Of a stretch of DNA of 64,000 nucleotides, positions 20,728-32,867 are shown piece after piece. The position numbers and the translations under genes are program-made. The notes under the pieces are model-generated. The model saw only the letters and a list, made by a program, of their open reading frames with translations, did no database searches and had not been told where the DNA came from. Positions within the stretch are counted from its first letter, which is position 1; each line of letters begins with the position of its first letter. Source of the stretch: Sordariomycetes sp. S80-01Y (taxonomy: Eukaryota > Ascomycota > Sordariomycetes); contig JAXQJY010000026.1 in the NCBI GenBank assembly GCA_037042185.1, positions 434,001 through 498,000 on the forward strand, read 5' to 3'.

Positions 20728-22425
20728 CTAAGGAGTAATGACGTACTCCACGACATTGCCCTCCACGCGCGGGTAGAACTCAAAAGTAACAGTGACAGGC
20801 TGGCCCAGACTGACAACTAGATCAATCGCCGCCGCCCGAATAATCACGTTGTCCCCTTCGAAGCTCCACTGATTCTCCCACGTGCCCCTCGCCTGCTGCA
20901 GCGGACCAAGGTACTGCGTCCAGTCGTCGACAAGGTACGTCCCATCCTCGGCCAGGAACTTGACCGTGGCGAGACGCTCCAGACCTGCCCACTCAACGGG
21001 GATGACGAGGTCTTGACCTGTGACGGCGGTCCCCTCGGTGGACTCGAGCACGGGAACATCCCACTGGACGATGGTGACGGTGGTGCTGGCGCCGGCCGAG
21101 AACTCGATCGTGAGCGTCTCGTACACGCCTGGCTCGGAGTCGGCGGTGATGTATGTACGGATGAAGTCCGCGGCAAACGTGATGGCTGACTCGCTGACGG
21201 TGAAGTCTGTGCCTTGGACGAGTTCGGTTCCCTCGGATGTGGTGATGCTCTCGACAGTGTTGCCGTTGAAGAGGTAAGGCAGCTCTTGGTCGGTGATGGC
21301 GGCGCCGGCTTGGTTGAAAATGTACGCAGATGTCCACTGCTCGGTGGCCGAGCCATCAACGGTGCTGCCGGGGAGGGAGTTGGTGACACCATCGGCCGCA
21401 TTGTGGATGATGTCGATGACAGTCTGGTCGCGGAACTCGCCCGTCTCGCGGTTGAGGTGGTCCAGGCCGTTGTCCCAGAGGGAAACGGCGGCACCCATCT
21501 CGGTAGCAGTAGAAACAACGTAGTCGAACCACTTCCATCGTGCAGCCGGCTCCGTGCTGCGAGGCGTAGCGTCGAACTCGCCAATGTAGATGGGCACGTC
21601 GGTGAAGTTGCCCCTGACGAGACCCAACTCGTTGTCCACGGCGGTCTTGTCCGCTGCACTGCCCCAGGTAGTCTTGCCCCAGGCAGAGAACGTGAAGTCG
21701 TACGGGCTGTAGTAGTGGATCTGCAGAGCCCAAGGGTTGGGCACCTCGGCGGGTGGCTCGAACCACTGCGACGTCTTCGTAGGGTCGTTGTTACCGCCGG
21801 CAAAGGTCACCACGCGGCGTGAGTTCCAGTCACCCGTCTCGGAGAGGGCGTCCAGGAAGACGGTATTGAACTCATTGACTTCGGCACCATCCTCAGCGGT
21901 CTGCGCAGGCGGCTCGTTGATGCTCTCAAAGGCCACCGAAGACGACTTGCAAGCGAGCTTGTTGCCAATCTGCACCCACAGAGCACGGAACTTGGTTTGA
22001 ATTTGCTCAACGTCCGCATCTGGCAGACTGACATCCGCCCACTCCCAGCTGTCGTGGTGGACGTTTGTGACGACGAGCAGATCCCTCTCGAGCGCAAAGT
22101 CAATCACATCAGACACGCGCTGCAGCCATTCCGGATCGACCTCGTAGTCGGGCGCCTCGCTCAAGAAGTGGTGCGTGTAAGTGACGGGGATGCGCACGCT
22201 CCTGAAGCCGGCCGCCTTGACGGCGTCAAAGGTCGCGGCGATGACGGGCGGGTTGTTCCAGGAGCCTTCGTCGGGGATGGCGTCGAGGGTGTTGCCAAGA
22301 TTCCACGCAGGGTTCGCAGCCGCGATGAAGTCCTCTGCTGTGATGTCCTCAAAGGTGCCGTTGCATTGGGCGAACGTGGTCTGGGCGAGGGCGAGCAGCC
22401 CTGCGAGACTGAGCTGGTACTTCAT
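20728..22425 (-). CDS. Secreted GH5 endoglucanase with X2 carbohydrate-binding module
   Basis: A 565-residue single-exon secreted protein. The signal peptide is MKYQLSLAGLLALAQTTFA. The GH5 barrel spans about residues 25-350 and shows NPAWNLGNTLDA, VRIPVTY, VTNVHHDSW, the acid/base Glu171 in FESINEPP and the nucleophile Glu283 in IYIGEFDA. Residues ~370-460 match a family X2 module (LPYLFNGN...ITFAADFIRTY), and a further ~100-residue beta-sandwich completes the protein. The likely substrate is cellulose or another beta-1,4-glucan; some GH5 subfamilies act on mannan or xyloglucan. The three-part architecture is unusual compared with the CBM1-linked fungal cellulases. Confidence 0.92.
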   Translation of the reverse strand: MKYQLSLAGLLALAQTTFAQCNGTFEDITAEDFIAAANPAWNLGNTLDAIPDEGSWNNPPVIAATFDAVKAAGFRSVRIPVTYTHHFLSEAPDYEVDPEWLQRVSDVIDFALERDLLVVTNVHHDSWEWADVSLPDADVEQIQTKFRALWVQIGNKLACKSSSVAFESINEPPAQTAEDGAEVNEFNTVFLDALSETGDWNSRRVVTFAGGNNDPTKTSQWFEPPAEVPNPWALQIHYYSPYDFTFSAWGKTTWGSAADKTAVDNELGLVRGNFTDVPIYIGEFDATPRSTEPAARWKWFDYVVSTATEMGAAVSLWDNGLDHLNRETGEFRDQTVIDIIHNAADGVTNSLPGSTVDGSATEQWTSAYIFNQAGAAITDQELPYLFNGNTVESITTSEGTELVQGTDFTVSESAITFAADFIRTYITADSEPGVYETLTIEFSAGASTTVTIVQWDVPVLESTEGTAVTGQDLVIPVEWAGLERLATVKFLAEDGTYLVDDWTQYLGPLQQARGTWENQWSFEGDNVIIRAAAIDLVVSLGQPVTVTFEFYPRVEGNVVEYVITP

Positions 22426-24632
22426 CTTGACGATCCTTGGGGAGCTTCTGGTGGCCTACTGCAGGAACAGAACTCGAACTGCAGTCTCGATGTTCATCAT
22501 CGCAGTATTTGAGGTGATTTGATACCTGAATCTCTTCTCTGGAAGCACGGATCCAAGCCTGCCATGACGACGCTTCGCCTGCCGAACGAGCACGTTTTCG
22601 GTCCATCAGCGTCCGCAGGGAAACTCGGTAACGACCCTCCGCTGCGCTTGATCTTGCAATTGGTCGTCGGCTGGTGCCGAGTCCATGTCGGGGAACCGTG
22701 GGAAATCAAAGGGTCTGGACCTGCATCATGATTATTTGGGGCGATCTGGTCTGCCTCCGTTGTCCTGAATCGGGACCTGACGGGGGATGTGTGTGGGGGG
22801 CCAAGGCAATGATTCGAAACGGAGGAATGTTTTGCAGCCAAGGGGATCGATTGCTCTCCTATTAGGCTGTGTTTGAGTTCTGGTTGAAAAAGCGCCTTTT
22901 CGTCCGGCTGTCTAAGAGATGCCTCGCTACGGGGTTTCCTCGAGGGGTTGTCTGACGGAGTGATGGAGGAGGATGCAGAGCGGTGCCGGACTACCGACGA
23001 GACGAGGCCGACAACTCCGTTTACACGTCGAGGAGAATCACAATAGCCATCAAACAGCCTCTCAGCTGACCTGTGCTTCTTCCACCCTGTTCCCTCGTCG
23101 CTTCTTGACGCAAATCTAGAGAGTGAGACCGCCGCACATGGCCATCGATCATGGGGGAGTAGACCCTGGACCCCACTAACGCGGCGCCGCTACCGGCACG
23201 GGGCCGGGCTTCAGGCCTCGGGGTTCTCGCCGTCTGCTATTCTCCGTAATATGCCGCGAACCGGCCATGTAGGACTCCAATGGACGGGGAAACACGTACG
23301 GACCGTGCGGCACGGTCATGGACTTCGGAGGTCCACACCATTGGGGAGAGCACAGCCGTGTCATGCCACAGACGGGGCTGGGCGTGATCTGGCGGGTTGC
23401 TTACGGGACTGGGCCTGCTGGAAACCGATGGAGACCCGAGTCCGAGACCGAAACCTCATCACCAAGCTTCTTGAGTCTGGAAGAGATTGAAAATAGGAGA
23501 ATCTGATTTCAAACTCATTGGAAGTTTTAGGAAATGTACCGTAAATTTTCCGAAGCCGAGCCAGGTGCCTTCTGAAGCTGACACTGACACGAAGCCTCAA
23601 TTGCTGCCAGGCAAGCATTGCGATGCGACCAACAACTTCGATGGCCGGAGCAAAAGCAGCGCCGTGAACTTCTTTTCAAAAATGGCTGAAGACAGTCTCA
23701 TTGCTTCTTGGATCGGATCTTCGCATTGTTGCCGGACGAGGCATGAATGCTACCGCATGTGATCTCGTGAGCGCCCATGTAACGTTGAGATGTTACTGAC
23801 GATCTTCGAGTTCGTTGCGCGGACTAACCAAGGCTGGCATCGTCCACGCTGGGACGGGCTGAGAAATGATCTCACTGAGTTATCCCGCTGCTACGTGCTG
23901 AATGCAGAGGCCCTCTTTGCCATGCCTCTCAACATTTTGAGTTGGCGACTCGACGCCAACTCACGCTTCTACCCACCGCATTTCCACGGTGTAAGCTGAC
24001 CGCCACGTCGCCCCCTAAGGACTCAAGTCCCATCATCGCCTCCATGAACAAACCCGAGGTAAACGACTCCCACCTTGGCATCCATGGCATTCCACATTCC
24101 CATCCTCAACACGAGCCCTAACAACGTCATGCCCAGCCATTTCCCCGCAAAAGCCACCGAGACCCTGGATATGCCCTAAAATAGCCCTACGACTGCCGGA
24201 TCAGACCTTGGGCCCCAGCTCAGCGGGGCCTTGCGCTGCGGCGCGAATCGTAGCAGGGCGCTTTGAATCAACAGAGAGTTATGAATGGCTGAGGCCCCCA
24301 GATCCCGGCGACACGAGCTTCTTCTGAGTGCCGATCTTCTCGTGTAAGCTCTGAAAGGCTGGGAGTTTGGTGAGTTGGCCGACGGCGACAAAGCAGCGGA
24401 GCGGCGATCTTGGACGCCGTGAGGCTGGTGAGTTTGTTGCTAGGCATCGTCATGGCCATGTTTGAATGTAGAAAGCTCTCATGGATTGTCTATATAAGAC
24501 GGTTGACGGTCGCACTTGAGCACCTCGAATCATCATACTCAATCTCCAACCAACACAACCACTACTGCCAAACACTGCACTCCATCACTTTAGCTTCATA
24601 ACAGCACCAGCTTCAACCTTCATACCGCAAAA
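22426..24632. other. Gene-poor region
   Basis: 2.2 kb between divergent genes for secreted proteins. All open frames are short (no more than 114 codons) and overlap each other, and I recognise no family, RNA gene or repeat. It ends in a TATA-bearing promoter for the small secreted protein. Confidence 0.45.
24491..24497 (+). promoter_or_regulatory. TATA box of the small secreted protein gene
   Basis: TATATAA lies about 140 bp upstream of the ATG at 24633, followed by a CA-rich, pyrimidine-rich leader (24540-24630) typical of strongly expressed fungal genes. Confidence 0.5.
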
Positions 24633-25091
24633 ATGCTCTCCCAGACCATCATCACTACCCTCTTGGCCACCGCCGCCCTGGCCTCTCCCACCCGCATGTC
24701 TAAGCGCCGCGAGGTCCAGTCCCTCAAAGCCGACGTCCCCGAGTGGACCGTCTCGGATCTCGTCCGCACCTGCAACGACAAGGACACCAAGTGCACCTGG
24801 GAGTTCGGCGTCAACACAAATGAGGACGGCTTCGAGACCGTGCAGTGCGAGTACGTCATCAAGGGCGACCCTGCCTCTAAGACCCCTGGCACCGTTCCGC
24901 AGCCCTGCGGGGAGTTCAGCATCACCTCTGGCTACGACTCCGGCGACGCCCCTGGTAACGGCTTCACCGTGCTAAGCATCGTCAACTACGAGACTGGCAA
25001 GCTTGTCTACGCTGGCTACAACGACCGCCTCTTGAAGAACGGCAAGACCGTTGACCCTGACCGCTCCTGGATCGTCTACGACCTCCCCTAG
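24633..25091 (+). CDS. Small secreted protein, four cysteines
   Basis: A 152-residue single-exon protein. A signal peptide (MLSQTIITTLLATAALA) is followed by SPTRMSKRR, which contains a KRR site that could be cut by a Kex2-type protease. The mature part has four cysteines (in VRTCNDKD, DTKCTWEF, TVQCEYV and PQPCGEF), enough for two disulfides, and is predicted to be beta-rich. The pattern WTVSDLVRTCND...C looks like a family of small secreted ascomycete proteins, some of which are annotated as elicitors of plant responses. I recall this only loosely and cannot confirm it. Codon use is strongly biased to C-ending codons, suggesting high expression. An apoplastic or cell-wall role is inferred. 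Confidence 0.8.
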   Translation: MLSQTIITTLLATAALASPTRMSKRREVQSLKADVPEWTVSDLVRTCNDKDTKCTWEFGVNTNEDGFETVQCEYVIKGDPASKTPGTVPQPCGEFSITSGYDSGDAPGNGFTVLSIVNYETGKLVYAGYNDRLLKNGKTVDPDRSWIVYDLP

Positions 25092-25909
25092 ATGAGGAAC
25101 TTTGCTTTCCTCATCACAGAGGATCGTACCTGCATTGACGGCGCTTGGGATCTGCTATAGAATTGCGTTGCTTTTGTGGCTCTAAGGATGTTCCTGCATA
25201 ACATGGGCGACCGGATGGAACTAGGGGCACAGGGCTTCCCTGATCGAAATTTGGGTATTAGCTACACTCCTTTACTATGTTCCTCATTAATGAACGTAAT
25301 GTTTGCATTGGCACTGTTACTTCTCGGGCCTTTTCATTCAGAGTCTTTAAGCTTTGCAACCGGTGAACTTGAAAAATCCTCAATGTGAGATCTACCATGT
25401 TGATGGTCTCGACAGGCACTTGTGCCACTTTCGCCAAGGGCTGAGAACACCGTCCTTAGCACCGTGATATGAACTTGAGATGACAGGTACCGCCAAAGGT
25501 CGCCCCTTCAAGGCGGCCTGTGCCGAGACGAATGAGCTGCTCTTTTAGTGGTATGCTGCCTGTCACTTTCACGCACGTGGCCTAACTACAAAGCTACACA
25601 GCCGAAATTATGTTTACAAAGATTATCATTCGAGTATGTACCAGGAGGGAGGAACTTTTAGGCGAATGGAGTACCTTTAGTGTAGTAGGATAAAACCTGT
25701 GATCATGCCTAGACGCCGGCTGGGAGGGGTATAGTATTAAGTAAACAGCCATATTTCACTCGCCAACATTATTTCCTTCAGCGTGACGCGAGGTCGGACT
25801 ATGCAGATAATTGCAAGCCAGTACTGTAACAAAGCACCTCAGAAAGTGCCGAGAGCTCTCCTGGACTGTCTTACCATTCATAAATAGCATTTGGTGTTGA
25901 AAGGAAGGC
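25092..25909. other. Convergent intergenic region
   Basis: About 820 bp between the stop codons of two convergent genes. Nothing was recognised beyond the expected 3' UTRs. Confidence 0.5.
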
Positions 25910-27486
25910 TCATGACTCCATCCCATCCCCTGCGGCGCACAAAGCAGGGTTACCACCTATGTAGCGTCGGGCTCTGTCAATAGCGTTCTCAGTGACACGG
26001 TCTGCATCTGCTTCCCTCCCGACATGGCGCAGGTGCGCGGCGAGCACCCACATATCGCGGATTACACGAAGGTTGTTGTTGGCGCCGTGAGCAGCCTCGC
26101 GATTGCTGATCGCGCACATCAAATTCTTCTCTGCCGCCCCCCAGTTGCCCTGATCCTCGTCTATTCTTGCAAGCATCTTCAGAGCGTAGGCATGAAACCT
26201 GGCGTTGCACCGTGTTGAGGTACTGGTGTTGTGGAGCAAGCGCTGCGCAAGTTCCACGGCTTGCCGTCTATCACCAAGGTCCATTAAGGCAAACTCGAGC
26301 TTAAGCGCCTCTATCCGCATCCTATCGGCCGCCGAGTTTGACGCAACAACCTCTTGCTTTACTGAGAGGGTTTGCAGGGCCTGGGAGAGGACCTCTTTCA
26401 AGCGGCGTAAGGGGCTGTGGTTGCGTAAGCTGGTTCGGCCGTCCCAGATTAGCTGCTCAAACAGCCACAGATGATGAGAAGTGGATGATCCAACATGCGC
26501 AATCAGCAACTCTACGTTGCGCAGCCAGGCGGTTCGAAGAAGGTGGCAGATATATTGGCGCCCTTGGTAGGTTTGGTAGTCGCACGTCTCCAGCTGTTTC
26601 AGGATCCTGTAAAGCGGATGTTGAGCCGGTAGGTGTTTGCTGACCAGAGCAATGGCGTACCCGAGGAACATCCCCAGCAGTTGCAAATGAGCCTTGTTTA
26701 CCATGTCGTAGATGGTATCAAGAATGTGCCAAATCAGGTCGGGGTGATCCTCCGCCAAGACGTATTCAAGAGCGTAGAAGCCTTTCCTAGCTGCCATACC
26801 AGCCATCTCCCCTTTCCCGTGATGCCATAACTCAAATACAAGCTCGAACATGCGATACATTGTCCGGCTGTCGTGAATGGGCGGCTCATTTGGTCTGGCA
26901 AGATATCTCGACATCGGATCGACGACGAAATTGGATGACTCCAACTTCCCCTGACTCCATGAGAAGACGCTGCTAAGGATATCTTCAAGGCCAGCATAAG
27001 ACGCGGGCATGCCTGGCCCAACGAGGTCCAAGCTGGTAGACTGCTGTGCAGGCGATGCCCTGACAATTTCCTCAACCTTAGTCTCGTCGTTGTCTGACGT
27101 ATCAGACTGGCCGCCTGGTGATGAAGCTGGAGCGTGAGCCCTGCTCGTGCGATATATGCGTTTTCTCATATTCCACTTCTTCAAACGCTTCTTGTACATC
27201 TGCTCCCTGCGTTGGAATCAGTCAACCCAGCCAGGCATCTTCGACAGCAGACCTGAGAGTGGATGGCTTACGTGGCTGCGAACCCATATTTGCAACCGAG
27301 GATGGCCATGGTCTCACTCAATTGGCGTCCTTCGACAATGTAGAGCTGTTCAATGAGACCCTTCTTGGCTTCCCAAGCAGCCTCAGTTTGCTCCCTGGGG
27401 CTTGGGCGCCTGACCACGCGCGGAGGGGCCCCGGCGAGTCGCGGGGCCAAAGTCGGTAATTTAGACATATCGCGGGATGAGGTCAT
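25910..27486 (-). CDS. Clr5-domain protein
   Basis: Two exons (27486-27272 and 27206-25910) give ~503 residues. The 65-bp intron starts GTAAGC and ends CGCAG. The N-terminus (about residues 33-90 after splicing) is a Clr5 domain: EAAWEAKKGLIEQLYI...LSETMAILG...YGFAAT joined to EQMYKKRLKKWNMRK. The intron sits in the middle of this domain, so splicing is needed to complete it. The remainder (~100-503) is alpha-helical with a tetratricopeptide-like tail (AVELAQRLLHN...AHALKMLARI-type repeats near 380-460). Clr5 proteins occur widely in fungi; the founding member is linked to chromatin and gene silencing in fission yeast. The role here is unknown, possibly DNA-associated. Confidence 0.8.
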
Positions 27487-30265
27487 GCTCTAATCCGGGG
27501 TGCAGTAGTCGTACTGAGCCGGTGTTTGCGTCTTCGATCCATCAGAGCTGTGTAGTCAAAGGTACAAAAATCCGTCCTGTCCGCTGTGAACAGCCTTAGC
27601 CTCCAGCTGAACACGTGGATAGCTGGCTCCTTAAGAAGTTAAATTATACTTCGTGGTCGAACTTGGAGGCTCGGCGCCCACTTACAGCCTCGAAACATCC
27701 ATGCGCTTCGCTGATTCGTGGTTCGAGTTCCCTGCATCTTTGCGTTGACGGCAGAGACCCACGGCGACACTTCTTTGGACAAGATCACAAAGCTACAAGT
27801 GTCATCGATCGATGGTTCGGGAATGTGGGAACTGAAAGGCTCACATCGGAAGCTCGGGGCCCCTGTAAATGGCCGAACCATGCCTTTGATATGAGAGCAA
27901 CGAATGCTAATTGGCCCTGTGTTCTTGTGGACCTTCACGGAGAGTTGGCGGTGGAGTGGGAGCAATGCCTTTTAGCCAGGGAGCAGCTTCTGGGCGTCTG
28001 CTCTCTGAAGCGAGAACGGTTGGGCATCCGATATGGGATTGCAGTGCGAAAGGAGCCGTGTTGATTGGTTTCTCATTGGAATGCGAGGCAGTGAGGCGCG
28101 ACGTTGACTGCGCATCTATGCGTGGTCTTGTGGGCTCGCCTTTCAGACGGTTGCACCGTGATATGTTTACAAAATGCCCCGAGAGACAATTAATAGAATA
28201 GTCACATAACCCAAATTGGTGCCATGGTGCCATCGGCAGCCTTCTCGGGAGTGCTCGAGTCTCTCACGTCATTGACTCGAAGTGGCCGCCACCGATTCGC
28301 TGGTCCCAGGACAAGGGTAACGTCTAGAATCCAATGAGGAAGACAACATCGCAGCTGAGAAACAATTACCGGGTGTCTGTGGCGGAGGCATTCTCCGGAA
28401 AAAGCTACGAAAGCGGCATGAACTGGAGATAGCGACGGGAATGACACTCAGGCGAGATGCCAAGCTTAGGATAGCGCCTGTTGCAGGGACAAATCACGGA
28501 GTGCCGGGGCCGCTGGGCAAAGCCACGAGCATCCTCGATCGTGCGGATCTCAGAGCTCCATAGCGATGCCGGGGTCAACGTCAATTTCACTGGAGGCACA
28601 ATGAGCAACCTAAGCCCAGTCGCAATGTCGCATGGCGTATGGTTTCTTGGGATTGGCTACGAAGATAGAACTCCTGACAGCGTTCAGGACAGGTTCACGA
28701 TTTGGGGCTGATAGGTGCCTGGTTAGAATCGGCATTGCTTGAAGCTCGCTTGGTGCTGTTAGTGGTGGCTAGAGCCTGTGGTACAGGGCCATTTGATATC
28801 GGTAGTGTAGGCACACTGGGAATGAAAATGGTGCAGCCAACAAGATCTTGAATCAAACGAAGACCTTCGGCCTTCTTCAGCGAAAATGACCAAAATGAAA
28901 CCATGATGCTACTGACGAATGCCACCTTTTAGAACATTACGCTGCATCATTCTCAACGTGACTTTACTCCTGTGTAAGTGAGCTGAAGGATTTTGTATAC
29001 ATTCGGAACGACTAGCCAGAGATGCTAGCAACATGGCTCACGTATTCTTAGATATTGAGACAGCCTTGGCTAACTGAGCAGTGGACGCCTGGAAGCTGGT
29101 ATACTCGACGACCTGGGGATACATTAGGTCGTTGTAGATGCTGGCTATGTTGTATCCCCTTAAAGCTCGATAGAATCACAAGCCTTGGAACCAAGGTTAG
29201 TCAACCATGGAACCTCGAGAAGGCTTCGAGAAATGACCATGGCGGCACGGCAGCGGAGTGCCAAATTCATGCAATGGGTCCTGCGTGTCATGCGTAGTGT
29301 GCCAAATGCACCAGCTGTGGCGGAGAAAACGCTGCAAGCATTGCCGGTCTTACCTCGCCCCCCGCCAGACCGAATAAAGGTGATGTATGGGAATAGTAAA
29401 GGTATTTGTATTAGAGATCGAAGCGTCCAAACCGACACTGCGACATGATTTGGTACCTCATGACGCTGTACTACAAACCCCTACAAGGGTTAATATCTCT
29501 TCAACAGCTCCAACTTCTCTGGCCATCATCGCGGTGGGTAGCCATGAATGGTTTCCGAAACTCTTGAAGGTTAGTATCTCTGTTGGATTCTATGCTTGTC
29601 AATTTCGTCTGTTCGCCTACAAAGTGAAGTGTGGCGATGTCGAATCTGAGAGCAGAATGATGTATGCAAGGCTCTGGGCCGTTGGCAGCACTGTCACATT
29701 CCGCGCAATGCCGTCTCCAGTGTGGAGCCTCTCGGCCCCATAACGGGATGTCCAGACGTCTTACTCGATCGTCAAGTTCCTTGCCGCCGCGACCCTGGCA
29801 GTCTGGCTGTTTGTCATCTCTATAGAGCTCCAATGAGAGCTTACTTTATGCGCGCAGAATATCGACGTCAAGAAAAGTTTCCGAGGATGGACTAACAGAA
29901 CAAAGCGAAGCTGTGACTCGTGACTTCTTGAGTGCGCTGAGGGGGGCGGAGAGTTGCGATGAGGGAACTTTGAGAGCGGGTTTGATTGGTCTGGACTGAC
30001 CAGCCTGAAGCGAACAGTTGTGTGTGTCTGGTCGCGATTTGACGCCTCTGAGGTTGCACAGGCTTGCCCAAGTCGGAGCCGACATTTCCTGGTGCAGAGA
30101 GTTAGAAAAAACCCACTGACGAGAGAAGTACGTTGTAAACAGCGTAGACGAGGCGGCTTTTGCGGAGTATATGTACTCGGAAACTCTAGCCTCGTGCTCC
30201 GCAACAATGTGCTCCTTTCAATTTGTTCAGCCAATTCCTTTCCGAAAGTTTACACGACCAGCTCA
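27487..30265. other. Gene-poor region
   Basis: 2.8 kb between divergent genes. It has many short, mutually overlapping frames (up to 157 codons), none with a recognisable domain, signal peptide or splice-consistent extension. No terminal repeats or tRNA were found. It could hold an unrecognised or decayed locus. Confidence 0.4.
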
Positions 30266-31541
30266 ATGAAGGTTGACCTCAAATTTCAGTGGCCAGAGAA
30301 ACGAGAATGGTTCTCGGCAGGGGATCGGGTGCATGGCTGCGTCGTCGTGGACCTCCCACGACCAGAGTCGATACGGTCCATCGTAGTCTCTTTGACTGGT
30401 GCGTTACAAAGCCCTTAAGCTCAGCCTAATCGTCCCGTAGTTTGACACTTTGATCAGGAAGAACCAACATCTCGTTCAGGCCGATCGCTGAACGAGAACA
30501 GTCCTCTTACGCCGAGCCCAATATGGTGGCGGCTAGCTATCAGGCAAGCGAGAGCTACTTACTCTTGGCTGTCACGAGGCTATGCTAACCACGATTGTAT
30601 GCTCTCAGTTATTCAAAGAGTCGCGGAGAATCTGTCCTAAAGATTCAACCCAAGCGACTGATATTGACCTCGAAGCAGGGATGCACATCTTCCCATTCAC
30701 AATAGGCTTTCCCGTGTCCCGATACCAAGCGTCAGGGGACTGTCCGCCGCAATATTGCATCCCAGCAGACCTTCCACCGTCCATCAAAGTCAGCACCCCT
30801 GGGCTCAAAGCTAGCATATGCTACCTTTTGGCGGCCACGGTTGAAAGAAAAGGGGCTTTCAAATTCAACCCCGTGGCGCAAGACGAGCTTCAATTTCGAC
30901 TTCCAAATCCGCAGCAGCTTCCACTGGCCACCAATGTTGCCAGCCAGCGAGCATGTGCTCCCCGCCCTGGATTACATACGAGAACCCCCTCTGTTCGACT
31001 GGAATTGAGAACGCCTAAGCCCCTAGTTCTATTCCCACAACAACCTTTGCCAGTTTCTCTGGCCATCTCGACCCCTCACATCATTCAAGATAAGGAGGCT
31101 GGGTACCTGCTACACCAGCTACGGTTCCGTCTTCGAACGAAGACCGTAGTCTGTACAGCCTCCGCATCGCGAGCCCACATATCTTACGACCTCATCTGCT
31201 CTGTTACAGGAGTAACCTCGATCACGCCTCCACCCGGAGAAGCAGTCTGTCTTCTCGAGTCCGGGATGTGGCAGAATCACCTGGTGCCGCAGGTAGCGCC
31301 AAGCTTCTTATCTCTAGGCATTTCCCGCACACATTCTTTGGAGGTCGCGGCAAGCATTTCCCGCCGTGGAGATCAATATCCTGAGGTATGTTCAAGATAA
31401 CTTAGAAATTCATACGCCTAACTACTACGACAGAATCTCTCCCTCATTGCTGATGTCACAATGGCCGGTGATCACGATTCAGGTGACCCGCCTCCCCAAT
31501 ACTCATCCGTCGTCAACGCAAATTGCTTGTGCCGAAATTAG
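30266..31541 (+). CDS. Arrestin-like adaptor with PPxY motif
   Basis: Four exons by consensus and frame (30266-30398, 30458-30525, 30609-31385, 31434-31541) give ~361 residues. Exon 1 encodes KVDLKFQWPEKREWFSAGDR and VHGCVVVDLP...IVVSLTG, the typical start of an arrestin N-domain (PGDxVxGxV...VxLTG). Exon 3 has LEAGMHIFPFTIGFP, CPPQYCIPADLPPSI and the later arrestin-C-like strands. The last exon ends with DHDSGDPPPQYSSV, which contains PPQY, a PPxY motif that binds WW domains of Rsp5/Nedd4 ubiquitin ligases. The protein thus looks like an arrestin-related trafficking adaptor that directs ubiquitination of plasma-membrane transporters. Exon 2 (68 bp) is the least certain part of the model. Confidence 0.72.
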
Positions 31542-32867
31542 TGTCGACGCAGTAGAGAGCAGTGTTGCACAATTTACAAGAGGATCTCATACCATCAGTC
31601 TTTCGGACACGGTTCAGATGCGGCTTACTTTCAATTTCTGAACCCGCACACAAACTTCGACTATTGACACAGTGAACTCTTGGCGAAGATCGGTATGCAG
31701 CCATTAGTATTCCGCACCACCTAAATTGCTAGCTTCATCCGCAGGACGTGCCTTCTTCGATGTGTTAGTCATAGGCCGCGCCCGAAAAGTACACCAAGCA
31801 TGCTGTGCCAGCTTCCAACCCCTGATAAAAGACCGTCCTGGCGGTACTCAAAGATGTATGGGAGTGATTCCCACACATGTCGAAGTCCAAAGTACAGCGG
31901 AGCCTCCGGGTTGACGTGTCAATAACAGAAGGCCGGTACAAGTTCCCCATGAACCCTCGTGGCTGTTTTTAACTTTGGCAGCGGCCCCTCCCGTGATTGG
32001 CACCACGAAGTCGTCTGCATGTCGTATAATAATGAGGCGTTGCTGAAATCAGTAAACCTTCGTGCATCAAAGTGATTGGCCGAGCACAGATTTGGGGAAC
32101 TTACTGGTTTATAGTCTGACCAATCTGTTAGCAAGAAGTGTTGAAGACCGTCGTAATTCGTAACTTTTTGCTTACCACCAACGTTAGATCAACGTCACTA
32201 GAAGGAAAGTGGAAATGCGCAAAAGCGCCTTCAGACAAGCTGGCAATGAAATTTCGATCGTACTTAAGAGCTGCGGCCTCCTATCACCAGACTGCCATCT
32301 CGATGCAGTAATAGACACCAATATGTCTGCCTGTTTTCGTGGCTCCGGACATGAGCACTCACCCACCTCATCAGCAACTCAGCCGCCTGGAAAGTTGGCG
32401 CACATCCAAACGACCCCGGATTCACGGAATCCACGACCGTGCGTCACTCCTCCACCAACACCGACTTCGTCCGTCGGCGTGTGCGGTCGAGCCATAGACG
32501 CTGATGGCTTGGGCGTTCAACGGCCTCACGATCTTGGCTCGGCCACGCCGACTGAAATCTATGCGTACTTGGCAACAAAGCTCGTTCATCCTGTCGCGTG
32601 TGTAGCTCATGGGGGCTCCGCCATATATCGGGTCTAATTGACTTCCTTGATCTTATTTGAATCTTGTCATGGTGAAATGATCCCGGTACCTTCGCAATCT
32701 GACAGCTCCGACCAAAACGAGGGTCGTGTGGTGAAAAGTCTGACTCCTTCCCTGCAAGTCGAGCCACTCAAACAATGGATGATTCGTGCCGCATTAACGA
32801 TATATTGGAGGACGAACAACGCACGGGACGCTGTAAACAAGTATGCGTTGGACAAGCCATGGGGCAC
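31542..32867. other. Intergenic region, possibly decayed
   Basis: 1.3 kb without a coherent gene. The right part may be an upstream extension of the kinase relic that follows (for example a LHSRGVCHGDL-like stretch near 32590-32630 broken across frames), but I cannot support this firmly. Confidence 0.4.

Noticed and set aside
27615-28064. 149-codon plus-strand frame
   Set aside because: No similarity recognised and no plausible promoter or start context.
31542-32867. Extension of the kinase relic upstream to a catalytic-loop remnant
   Set aside because: Only weak, frame-shifting resemblance near 32590-32630; not enough to extend the call.
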